Shown: positions 54,281-62,131 of the stretch, in pieces
Layout: every line of letters begins with the position of its first letter
Position numbering within the stretch: position 1 is the stretch's first letter
Origin: an uncultured Clostridia bacterium
GTDB taxonomy: Bacteria; Bacillota; Clostridia; Lachnospirales; CAG-274
Assembly (NCBI GenBank): GCA_944384195.1
Contig: CALWSK010000004.1
Location: 62,001-126,000, forward strand
DNA length: 64,000 bases
Direction: 5' to 3'
Position numbers and translations under genes: made by a program
The notes under the pieces: generated by a model
Databases searched by the model: none
What the model was told of the DNA's origin: nothing
The model's input: the letters and a program-made list of their open reading frames with translations, nothing else

Positions 54281-54790
54281 ATGCCTTTATTTATAAAAGA
54301 AAGTCTTTTATACAAAATTTTTGATAAAATAATTATAAAACCTTATAACAATAGCAAATTTAAAATATTTATGACAAATTTATCTACTAGTTTTAAAGCT
54401 AGTTTTTTATATAAAATATTTGAAAGATATATAAGAAAAAACCCTTATTTTTTATCTAGTTTTTCTTATAAACTATTTAGAAAATTAATACGTGTTATAG
54501 ATAAAATTATGGATTTTATTAATCTTATTTGCAAAAAATGTCTAAAAGGTAGTGAGATTTGTGAAGAGACAAAAAACTTTAAAGCTATGAAGCTAGATAA
54601 AAAGTTTTCTTTAGCTTCTATTTTGTTTAGTGCTTTTTCTCTTGCATATATTATAGGGTCTATAATAAATAAATCTTCAAACCTTTATATTTTTGCTACT
54701 CTTATTTTTATATCTTTTATGCTATATGTTTTAGGAATTAATGAAAATTGTTATAAAAAAAGTATTATTTATAAGTTGGTGAAAATGTGA
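54281..54790 (+). CDS. Unrecognised protein with SxxYK(I/L)F repeats and two membrane spans
   Basis: A 169-residue basic protein. The ATG at 54281 follows TAGGAGTG; a longer reading from 54263 is less well placed. Three copies of a motif close to S-L/F-x-Y-K-I-F are spaced along residues 6-75 (SLLYKIFDK, SFLYKIFER, SFSYKLFRK), each followed by basic residues, suggesting amphipathic helices on the membrane. Two spans lie at about 108-150. Not recognised. It overlaps the next gene by 4 bp and may be its helper or a split-off N-terminal part of it. Confidence 0.65.
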   Translation: MPLFIKESLLYKIFDKIIIKPYNNSKFKIFMTNLSTSFKASFLYKIFERYIRKNPYFLSSFSYKLFRKLIRVIDKIMDFINLICKKCLKGSEICEETKNFKAMKLDKKFSLASILFSAFSLAYIIGSIINKSSNLYIFATLIFISFMLYVLGINENCYKKSIIYKLVKM

Positions 54791-56160
54791 AAAAACAAAC
54801 CCTAATTATTTTAATATTATTAGCTATAATAGGTGGATTTTTTGGAGCATTTTTAGGTATAGAAAAAGTTTTATTTTTCTTTATCCTTATTGTTTTAGCA
54901 GGCTTAGTTTTATCAGACTACCAAATAATAACATATGCTCTTTGTCTTTATCCTTTTATAGACTATGCTCTTAGGCTTTTTGTTCCAAGCTTTGCTAGCG
55001 TTTGGGACGAGCTTTTATTTATGGGTATGCTCTTAGTTTGGGCTTATAAATACGCAAGATATAGAAAAGAAGATGGATTTAAGCAAGCTCCTTTAGATTT
55101 ACCTATAATTTTATTTTTTGTAGCTATGCTAATTGTCTTTATTTTAAATTCTCCAGACTATAAAATATCCTTTGAAGGTCTTAGAGCAGTTATTCAATAT
55201 ATGCTTTGGTATTTTGTCATCTTCCAGCTTTTAAAAGATGATAAAGGAGCAAAAAAAGTTTGCCTTGTGTTTGTACTTGTTGTATCTCTAATGGCTATAC
55301 ATGGTGTGTATCAATACATAATAGGAGTAGAGATGCCAGCTGGTTGGGTAGACAGTAAAGAAGCTAGTGTTAGAACTAGAGTTTTTTCTATTCTTACAAG
55401 CCCTAATATTTTAGGCTCTCTTATTACATTAGCTTTACCTCTATGTTTATCTTTTGGTGCTATATCAAAAGGGAAAAAATTTAAAGTTTTATTTTATTTT
55501 TTATCGTTTATGATGGTAGCTTGCCTCATCTTCACATTTTCAAGAGGGGCTTGGATAGGATTTGGAGTTGCTATATTAGTTTATGTATTTTTAAAAGATA
55601 AAAGACTATTAATACCAGCTATAGTCTTTGGAGTATTAGCTATAGTATTAGTACCGGGAATATCTAGCAGAATAACATATATGCTAAGTCCAGAATATAT
55701 AGAGAGCTCTTTAAGAGGAGGCAGATTGGTTAGATGGATAACAGGCCTTAAAATATTATCTGGCACGCCATTATTTGGAGTTGGACTTGGGCATTTTGGC
55801 GGAGCTGTTGCTATAAATAATGATTTATCTTATCTTGTGGATACAGAGATGGTAAAAACATTTTATATGGATAATTATTATTTAAAAACTGCTGTGGAAA
55901 CAGGTATTTTTGGGTTATTTGCTTTTGTTATGCTTATGTATCAGATAGTGATAAATGGATTTAGAACAATAAGAATAACAAAAGATAAAACTTCTAGAGA
56001 GCTGGAGATTGGTATATTAGCTGGGCTTTTTGGAGTTATAGTGCATAATTTTGTGGAAAATGTGTTTGAAGTACCTATGATGACAAGTTGTTTTTGGCTT
56101 TTGACGGCGGTGCTTATGCATTTTTGGTATATAAATTATAAGCAAAATAAAATAGATTAA
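54787..56160 (+). CDS. O-antigen ligase / Wzy-like polymerase
   Basis: A 457-residue protein with about 12 spans. The Wzy_C domain is seen in FSRGAWIGFGVAILVYVF and the large outer loop containing RLVRWITGLKILSGTPLFGVGLGHFGG. It should ligate or polymerise lipid-linked glycan outside. GTG start overlapping the previous stop. Confidence 0.85.
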   Translation: MKKQTLIILILLAIIGGFFGAFLGIEKVLFFFILIVLAGLVLSDYQIITYALCLYPFIDYALRLFVPSFASVWDELLFMGMLLVWAYKYARYRKEDGFKQAPLDLPIILFFVAMLIVFILNSPDYKISFEGLRAVIQYMLWYFVIFQLLKDDKGAKKVCLVFVLVVSLMAIHGVYQYIIGVEMPAGWVDSKEASVRTRVFSILTSPNILGSLITLALPLCLSFGAISKGKKFKVLFYFLSFMMVACLIFTFSRGAWIGFGVAILVYVFLKDKRLLIPAIVFGVLAIVLVPGISSRITYMLSPEYIESSLRGGRLVRWITGLKILSGTPLFGVGLGHFGGAVAINNDLSYLVDTEMVKTFYMDNYYLKTAVETGIFGLFAFVMLMYQIVINGFRTIRITKDKTSRELEIGILAGLFGVIVHNFVENVFEVPMMTSCFWLLTAVLMHFWYINYKQNKID

Positions 56161-56173
56161 GAAGGGATAAGCA

Positions 56174-57301
56174 ATGATAAACTTATTAATAGCTGGGTAT
56201 CATGGATATGGGAATTGTGGAGATGAAGCAACTCTTATGGCTATGACAACAAATATAAAAGAAATGGCCGATGATGTAAATATAACTGCTATATCTCATA
56301 TACCAGAGCTTACTAAAACCGAATATAATATTAATTCTGTTCAAAGATTTAATGCTGTTGAAGTGGCGAGAGCTATTTTAAAAAGTGATATCATACTTTC
56401 TGGTGGAGGCACTTTAATACAAAATGGCACTAGCACACGTTCGCTTTTATATTATCTTAGTATAATAAAATTTGCTAAACTTTTTAAGAAAAGAGTGATG
56501 CTATATTCAAATGGTATAGGTCCGGTGAAGGGCTCTATAAATAGAGCATTAGTAAGACTTGTTGTAGATAATGTAGATTTAATCACTTTAAGAGAAGAAT
56601 TTTCTAAAGAAGATTTGCTAGATATGGGAGTTAAAAAGCCAGATATATATGTAACTGCTGATGCTGCCTTCACCTTAAAGTCTATCTCTGATGAAAGGGC
56701 AAGAGAATTGTTATTAAAAGAAGGAATTCCTTTAGATAAAGAAATTATAGGGGTATCTGTTAGGAGCTGGACTAAGACAAAATTTGTAGATAAATATATT
56801 AAAGAGGTAGCCAAGGCTTGTGATAATATGATAAAACAAGGTAAGATTGTATTATTTATACCTATGGAGCAACCAAAAGATACTGAAATATCTAAAAAGG
56901 TTATGTATGAGATGAAGCAAGATGCTTATATTTTAAATAATAAGTATAAACCAGATGAAATTCTTGGTATAATAGGACAAATGAATCTTATTATTGGTAT
57001 GAGATTGCATACTTTATTATTTTCTGCTTTAAAAAATGTACCTATGATAGGACTTATATATGACCCTAAGATAGAATATTATCTAAATGTTTTAAATATG
57101 CCTAGCGGTGGAGATGTACGAACTGGTGATATAGATGCAAAAAAACTTACTACACAAATGGAAGGAATGTTTTTAGGGCTTGAAAGATATGAAGATGTAT
57201 TAAAAGAAAAAATGAAAATACTTCTTGATAAGGCAAATCAGAATGAAAATCTTCTAAAAGAACAACTAGAAGAAATAAGAAAGATTAAAAATGGAACATA
57301 A
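56174..57301 (+). CDS. csaB: Polysaccharide pyruvyl transferase CsaB
   Basis: A 375-residue PS_pyruv_trans enzyme. The N terminus is LLIAGYHGYGNCGDEATL; SGGGTLIQNGTS, YSNGIGPVKGSINR and IGMRLHTLLFSAL are typical. CsaB adds ketal pyruvate to wall polymer ManNAc residues, creating the ligand for SLH domains of S-layer proteins. Presence here strongly suggests an SLH-anchored surface layer in this organism. Confidence 0.93.
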   Translation: MINLLIAGYHGYGNCGDEATLMAMTTNIKEMADDVNITAISHIPELTKTEYNINSVQRFNAVEVARAILKSDIILSGGGTLIQNGTSTRSLLYYLSIIKFAKLFKKRVMLYSNGIGPVKGSINRALVRLVVDNVDLITLREEFSKEDLLDMGVKKPDIYVTADAAFTLKSISDERARELLLKEGIPLDKEIIGVSVRSWTKTKFVDKYIKEVAKACDNMIKQGKIVLFIPMEQPKDTEISKKVMYEMKQDAYILNNKYKPDEILGIIGQMNLIIGMRLHTLLFSALKNVPMIGLIYDPKIEYYLNVLNMPSGGDVRTGDIDAKKLTTQMEGMFLGLERYEDVLKEKMKILLDKANQNENLLKEQLEEIRKIKNGT

Positions 57302-57321
57302 TTTTACTAGGGGGAAATTAT

Positions 57322-57810
57322 ATGAAAAATAAAATTTTAATAGGTATACAAATATTTTTAGCAACTACATTATTAGCAACTACTATAGCAGTTGGAAATG
57401 CTGGAGGCTCTGACGATCCTCTTGTTGCAAAAAGCTATGTAGATGATAAAATAAATCAAGTATTAGAAATAATAAATACAACAGTTGGTACTAATAACAG
57501 CGGAAATAATTCTGATAAAACAGAAACTACTCCTGTAATTCCAGATTCTAGTTTTAAGCCAGTTTTAGTTCAAGTTGGACAAACGATATATGGAAAAGAA
57601 GGTACAGAGCTAATTTTAAGAAGTGGTAAGGGAAATGCTGTTGTTCCTGGAAAAGAAGGTATAGCTAATATAACTAATGGTATGGAGCTAAAAAATAAAA
57701 ATACAGTAAATAAAAATCAACTTCTTATAATACCAAGAGATGACGGAAGAGGTATTAAAGTTACTGAAAAGGCTTGGTTTTTAGTTAAAGGTGGTTATTC
57801 CATAAAATAA
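57322..57810 (+). CDS. Secreted protein of unknown function between csaB and tagA
   Basis: A 162-residue protein with a signal peptide (residues 1-27, cut near GNAGG). The mature N terminus SDDPLVAKSYVDDKINQVL is a recurring motif in clostridial exported proteins, followed by a Ser/Thr/Asn linker and a C-terminal beta-rich domain (GTELILRSGKGNAVVPG; NQLLIIPRDDGRGI; LVKGGYSIK). I recognise the pattern but know of no function. GGGGGAA precedes the ATG. Confidence 0.7.
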   Translation: MKNKILIGIQIFLATTLLATTIAVGNAGGSDDPLVAKSYVDDKINQVLEIINTTVGTNNSGNNSDKTETTPVIPDSSFKPVLVQVGQTIYGKEGTELILRSGKGNAVVPGKEGIANITNGMELKNKNTVNKNQLLIIPRDDGRGIKVTEKAWFLVKGGYSIK

Positions 57811-57906
57811 CAAAATCTTCCCTATTTATTATTTATATAAATTTAATTTAAAAATTATTTTGTATCTTAATTTAATTATAAAAGGGAAGGGGTGTGTCAA
57901 AGCTAA

Positions 57907-58668
57907 ATGTCTTTTACAATTTGTGATATTTTAGGAGTACCTATAAATAATGTAAACTTAATAGAAGCAACAGCAGTAGCTATGCTAGGATTTGAAAAAG
58001 ATGAAAAAAGCCTTATTTTTACACCAAATCCGGAATTTGTTATAAATGCTCTTGAAGATAAAGAATTTATGGAAATATTAAATAGTTCTAGTTTAAATGT
58101 AGCAGATGGGATAGGCATTGTTATAGCATCTAAAATTTTAGGATTTCCTCTTAGAGAAAGAGTAGCTGGATATGACCTTGTTCAAAGTATATTTAGTAAG
58201 ATGAAATATAGCGAAAATACTGTATATTTTTTAGGTTCTGATAAAGATACAGTATTTAAGGCAAAAGATATGATGGAAAAAAAATATCAAGGGCTTAAAA
58301 TTTTAGGTGCACATGATGGATATTTTGATGAAAAAAATGAAAATATAATAATAGATGAAATAAATTCATTAAAACCAGATTTGCTACTAGTAGGTCTTGG
58401 TTCTCCAAAGCAAGAAAAATGGATATATAAAAATAAAGATAAAATAGATGCAAAAGTTTTTATAGGAGTTGGAGGAAGCTTTGATGTTATGAGTGGTAAT
58501 GTAAAAAGAGCTCCAAAGCTTTTTATAAAACTTCATTTAGAATGGTTTTATAGACTAATAACTCAGCCCACTAGGATAAAACGTATGTTAAAATTGCCTT
58601 TATTCTTACTTAAAGTGGTTTCTTATAAAATGAAAGGAGCTAAAAATGGAAAATTTATCAAAAAGTAA
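57907..58668 (+). CDS. tagA: WecG/TagA/CpsF family glycosyltransferase (probable ManNAc transferase)
   Basis: A 253-residue GT26 enzyme. Motifs are NVADGIGIVIASKILG (catalytic Asp region), ERVAGYDLV, LLVGLGSPKQEKWI and FIGVGGSFDVMSG. It transfers ManNAc (or ManNAcA) from UDP onto a GlcNAc-lipid, starting or extending wall polymer. The ATG is the only start possible since TAA is directly upstream; its GGGGTG site is somewhat far (about 13 nt). Overlaps the YitT gene by 23 bp. Confidence 0.92.
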   Translation: MSFTICDILGVPINNVNLIEATAVAMLGFEKDEKSLIFTPNPEFVINALEDKEFMEILNSSSLNVADGIGIVIASKILGFPLRERVAGYDLVQSIFSKMKYSENTVYFLGSDKDTVFKAKDMMEKKYQGLKILGAHDGYFDEKNENIIIDEINSLKPDLLLVGLGSPKQEKWIYKNKDKIDAKVFIGVGGSFDVMSGNVKRAPKLFIKLHLEWFYRLITQPTRIKRMLKLPLFLLKVVSYKMKGAKNGKFIKK

Positions 58669-59527
58669 AGTATTTTTAAGATACCTTAATATAATAATAG
58701 GTTGTACTATACTTGCGGTATCTTTAAATGTATTTTTAAAACCTAACAATTTTGTTTTAGGTGGAGTTACTGGATTTGGGATTATTTTAGACAGTGTTTT
58801 TGAGAATACTTTTGGCATACCATTTCCAGTTTCTCTTAGTAATATTTTGATAAATATTCCATTATTTTTAATAGCTTATAAACTTTTCGGATTTAAGTTT
58901 CTTGGAAATACTATTTTTGCCACTTTCTTTTTATCTTTTGCTTTAGAGATGACAAAGTGGTTACCTCCTTTTACTGAAGATATATTATTAGCGGCAGTAT
59001 TTGGAGCAGTATTAGATGGTATAGGGCTTGGGCTAATTATAAAAAATAGATGTAGTACTGGTGGAACAGACCTTATGGCCATAATTTTGAATAAGTTTTT
59101 AAAACATATAGAAATATCTAAAATACTTTTATGTATAGACTTTTCTATAATATTTATTGGTATTTTTGTTTTTGGAGTAAGACCTACTCTTTATGCTCTT
59201 ATAAGCGTAGTTATAGTTAGCAAAGTTATAGGCGTTGTTGTGAGTGGGTTTGATTTTGCAAAAGCAGTGTTTATAATAAGTGATAAATCTGATAAAATAG
59301 GAGATAGTATATTAAATATAATATCTAGAGGAGCAACCTCATTATATGGAGAAGGTATGTATACTAAAAATAGAAAAGATATTATATTTTGTATAGTAAA
59401 ACAAAAGCAAATTCCAGAGCTTAAAGAAGTTGTAGGAAATATAGATAGTAATGCCTTTGTTGTTATAGCAGATGTTAGCGAGGTTATGGGACAAGGCTTT
59501 AAAGGAATTATAGAGGATAAAAAATAA
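58646..59527 (+). CDS. YitT family membrane protein (DUF161 + DUF2179)
   Basis: A 293-residue protein with five to six spans and a cytoplasmic C-terminal DUF2179 domain (GATSLYGEGMYTKNRKDIIF, then IDSNAFVVIADVSEVMGQGF). NNFVLGGVTGFGIIL and KNRCSTGGTDLMAIIL are YitT hallmarks. Substrate unknown. AAAGGAG precedes the ATG, which lies inside tagA. Confidence 0.9.
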   Translation: MENLSKSKVFLRYLNIIIGCTILAVSLNVFLKPNNFVLGGVTGFGIILDSVFENTFGIPFPVSLSNILINIPLFLIAYKLFGFKFLGNTIFATFFLSFALEMTKWLPPFTEDILLAAVFGAVLDGIGLGLIIKNRCSTGGTDLMAIILNKFLKHIEISKILLCIDFSIIFIGIFVFGVRPTLYALISVVIVSKVIGVVVSGFDFAKAVFIISDKSDKIGDSILNIISRGATSLYGEGMYTKNRKDIIFCIVKQKQIPELKEVVGNIDSNAFVVIADVSEVMGQGFKGIIEDKK

Positions 59528-59552
59528 AAGGTATGCATTTTGCATACCTTTT
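59526..59552. terminator. Bidirectional terminator between YitT and the HhH protein gene
   Basis: AAAAGGTATGCA (59526-59537) and TGCATACCTTTT (59541-59552) form a 12-bp perfect stem. Confidence 0.9.
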
Positions 59553-59557
59553 ATTTT

Positions 59558-61201
59558 TTATCTTACTACTATAAATTGTTTTACTTGCTTGAATGTAAGA
59601 GGAGCATTATTATCTTTGAAAAATTGTTCTACTTCTGTAATAGAACCAAAAATTTCTTCTTTTCTTCTTTTTATAAGCTTGTCTATAAATTCGCTTGTTA
59701 TATTATTGTTTAAAGATTTTAGCTCTTTTTCAGAAGCCGTATTTATATTAGTATATAAGCTTATCTTATCATTTACATTAGTTACATCTATGTGTATTTG
59801 TGAAGGATTTGTAATAGGCCTATTTCTTAATATTGTATCTACTTGAGCTGAGCTAAGCCCCGCATCCACAAGCTCTTGCTTTGTAGCAGTATTTATATTT
59901 ATATATTCTGGTTTTATTTCTTTTTCATATATATTGGCTTTCATTTTTTCATATTCATTTTTAGAAAGTATTTTTTGTAAATCTGCTATAGACGTATATT
60001 TATCATCATATATTTTTGTTCCATTCTTGCTACCGAAGATAGAAATAAGTTCTTTTTTACTAGCAGTATTTATATTAGTATATATTTCAAGATTATCTTG
60101 TAAATAGTTTATGTCTGTAATATTTGCATTGGCAGTACCAAGTCTTGTAAGTTCATATAAAGTTTTATATGTGTATCCATATTCTCTATAGCTTACTATA
60201 TCTTTAGCTATTTTATAGGATACGCCAACATCTGATAAGTAGCTTCTTTCTGATAGTCCTACATTAGCCTTTAATATGCTAGTATCATCGTCTACAGAAG
60301 TCCTATTATCTATAGATATATATTTTTCTATTTTATAATATAAACTACGAGATACAAAATCTTTAAGATTATTTATACTAGAAAATTCTTTTTTATTTCT
60401 TTCAGTTATAATTTTTGATATTTCATCATTTGATATGCCAAGTGTTCTAAGTTCATATTCATTTGCTTTATTTATATTAGTACTAACTGTGAGAGCTATT
60501 TTGTTATCATCATACATTTTTTTAGTAAATCCATCTACAAATTTTATTTCTTGAATATTAGAAAATAAATTTGCATCTCTGTAGGCTACTATATTTTTAG
60601 CTACAGTATCATCAATACCTTTAAGCAAAGTTTTTAGCTGTTCTTTTGTAGCAGTATTTATATTTACTTTATCATTTGTATAGCTTATATTTTCTTGAGA
60701 AAACCCGGTTAATGTAGAATAATTAGGATTTTCATATATCCATAACCCAGAAGAATTTTTCTTTGCATCATCTTGAGCAGAAACAAATTTATTATAGTCT
60801 GTTCCTTTATCTTGCTTTTTATCTATCACAGCGTAGCCAAGTTTTATCATTTCCTCTGCTATATTTAAATTGTTTAGGTATACATTCATATAGGTAAATT
60901 TTCCACTATTATATGAAGCACCATCTCTAGTTAAAATAATATTTTGTCCTAAAACTGAATCTATAAGAAAAGAATAACTTTCATCAAAGCCATTAGTAGT
61001 TATTCCTCTAATTTTTACATAAGCTATATCATTATTAGGGAGTTGTACTTTTAGGCTATCCCCAGATAGAACTTCAAGCACTTTAGCTTCAGTACGAAAA
61101 TCTGTTATATTATTTATTTGTTTTGCAAAGATAGGTATACTAGAGCTTATAGAAAAGCTTGATATTAAAAGCGTAAGAGCTATATTTTTTAAAAATTTCA
61201 T
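59558..61201 (-). CDS. Secreted nuclease-fold protein with six ComEA-like HhH repeats
   Basis: A 547-residue exported protein. Signal peptide 1-26 (IFAKQ). Residues 36-160 resemble the thermonuclease (SNase) OB-fold: VLEVLSGDSLKVQLPN, YVKIRGITTN and LGYAVIDK, SGLWIYENPNY, but the active-site aspartate/glutamate and second arginine are not all present (TTNGFD instead of IDTPE), so activity is doubtful. From 179 to the end are six helix-hairpin-helix units starting near 179, 241, 309, 375, 434 and 484, most with a T-N-I-N-T-A opening as in ComEA. HhH units bind DNA backbone. Presumably an extracellular or wall DNA-binding protein. Confidence 0.78.
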   Translation of the reverse strand: MKFLKNIALTLLISSFSISSSIPIFAKQINNITDFRTEAKVLEVLSGDSLKVQLPNNDIAYVKIRGITTNGFDESYSFLIDSVLGQNIILTRDGASYNSGKFTYMNVYLNNLNIAEEMIKLGYAVIDKKQDKGTDYNKFVSAQDDAKKNSSGLWIYENPNYSTLTGFSQENISYTNDKVNINTATKEQLKTLLKGIDDTVAKNIVAYRDANLFSNIQEIKFVDGFTKKMYDDNKIALTVSTNINKANEYELRTLGISNDEISKIITERNKKEFSSINNLKDFVSRSLYYKIEKYISIDNRTSVDDDTSILKANVGLSERSYLSDVGVSYKIAKDIVSYREYGYTYKTLYELTRLGTANANITDINYLQDNLEIYTNINTASKKELISIFGSKNGTKIYDDKYTSIADLQKILSKNEYEKMKANIYEKEIKPEYININTATKQELVDAGLSSAQVDTILRNRPITNPSQIHIDVTNVNDKISLYTNINTASEKELKSLNNNITSEFIDKLIKRRKEEIFGSITEVEQFFKDNNAPLTFKQVKQFIVVR

Positions 61202-61323
61202 AAAATCACCTTAAATTATTTTTTATATCATTATATCAAAAAAAGTACATATTTTCTAGTATAAAAATGATATTTTAAATAATAAATTATATTTTGGTAA
61301 TTTTTAAGGTTTTTTGTATTTTA

Positions 61324-61352
61324 TTGACGATAAAAGGTTAAAATGTTAAACT
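61324..61352 (+). promoter_or_regulatory. Promoter of the ABC transporter operon
   Basis: TTGACG, 17-bp spacer, TAAACT, 37 bp before the start codon. Confidence 0.6.
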
Positions 61353-61389
61353 AATATAATATAACATATAACATATAGGAGGTGAGAAT

Positions 61390-62118
61390 TTGAGCGAAAA
61401 AAATTATATTATAAAAGTAGAAAATTTATCTAAAATTTATACTATGGGACAAGAAAAAATATTAGCTTTAGATAATGTAAGTATAGGATTTGAAAAGGGA
61501 AAAATATACTGTCTTTTAGGTACATCAGGTTCTGGAAAGTCTACCTTGCTTAATATGATAGCTGGACTTGAACGTTCTACAAAGGGGAGTATAGTGTTTA
61601 AGGGAAAACATATAGAAAAGATGAGCGAAGAGGGTCTTGCTATATTTAGACAAAAATATTTAGGCTTTGTTTTTCAGTCTTATAACTTATTGCCAACATT
61701 AACAGCACTAGAAAATGTGATGCTTCCTTTAGTTTTTATGGGATATAAAAAATCTGAAAGAGAAAAAAGAGCTTTTAGTGTTTTAAAAGAGGTGGGGTTA
61801 GAAAAGAGAATAAAGCATAAGCCATCAGAGATGAGCGGGGGACAACAACAAAGAGTTAGTATAGCTAGAGCATTTGTAAATAATCCGGAAATAATATTTG
61901 CTGATGAGCCAACAGGAAATTTAGATACAAAAACTACATATGAAATGATGAACCTTATAACAAGTAAGGTAAGAGAACATAATCAAACATTAATAATAGT
62001 AACTCACGATTTAGAAATTTCAGAATATGCCGATGAGATAATCTATTTAAAAGATGGTCATATAATAAAAACAGAAATAAATGAAAACCCTAAAAAAGAA
62101 GTTTTATATACGCAATAA
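61390..62118 (+). CDS. ABC transporter ATPase, MacB/LolD type
   Basis: A 242-residue ATPase. Walker A GTSGSGKST, Q-loop FVFQSYNLLP, signature MSGGQQQRV, Walker B IIFADEPTGNLD and VTHDLE H-loop are intact. The sequence type (IMLP-like ENVMLPL, GNLDTKT) is that of MacB/LolD/FtsE-like mechanotransmission ABC systems. TTG start after AGGAGGTG. Its permease is expected beyond the right edge, after the CARDB protein. Confidence 0.92.
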   Translation: MSEKNYIIKVENLSKIYTMGQEKILALDNVSIGFEKGKIYCLLGTSGSGKSTLLNMIAGLERSTKGSIVFKGKHIEKMSEEGLAIFRQKYLGFVFQSYNLLPTLTALENVMLPLVFMGYKKSEREKRAFSVLKEVGLEKRIKHKPSEMSGGQQQRVSIARAFVNNPEIIFADEPTGNLDTKTTYEMMNLITSKVREHNQTLIIVTHDLEISEYADEIIYLKDGHIIKTEINENPKKEVLYTQ

Positions 62119-62131
62119 AGGAGGAATAAAA

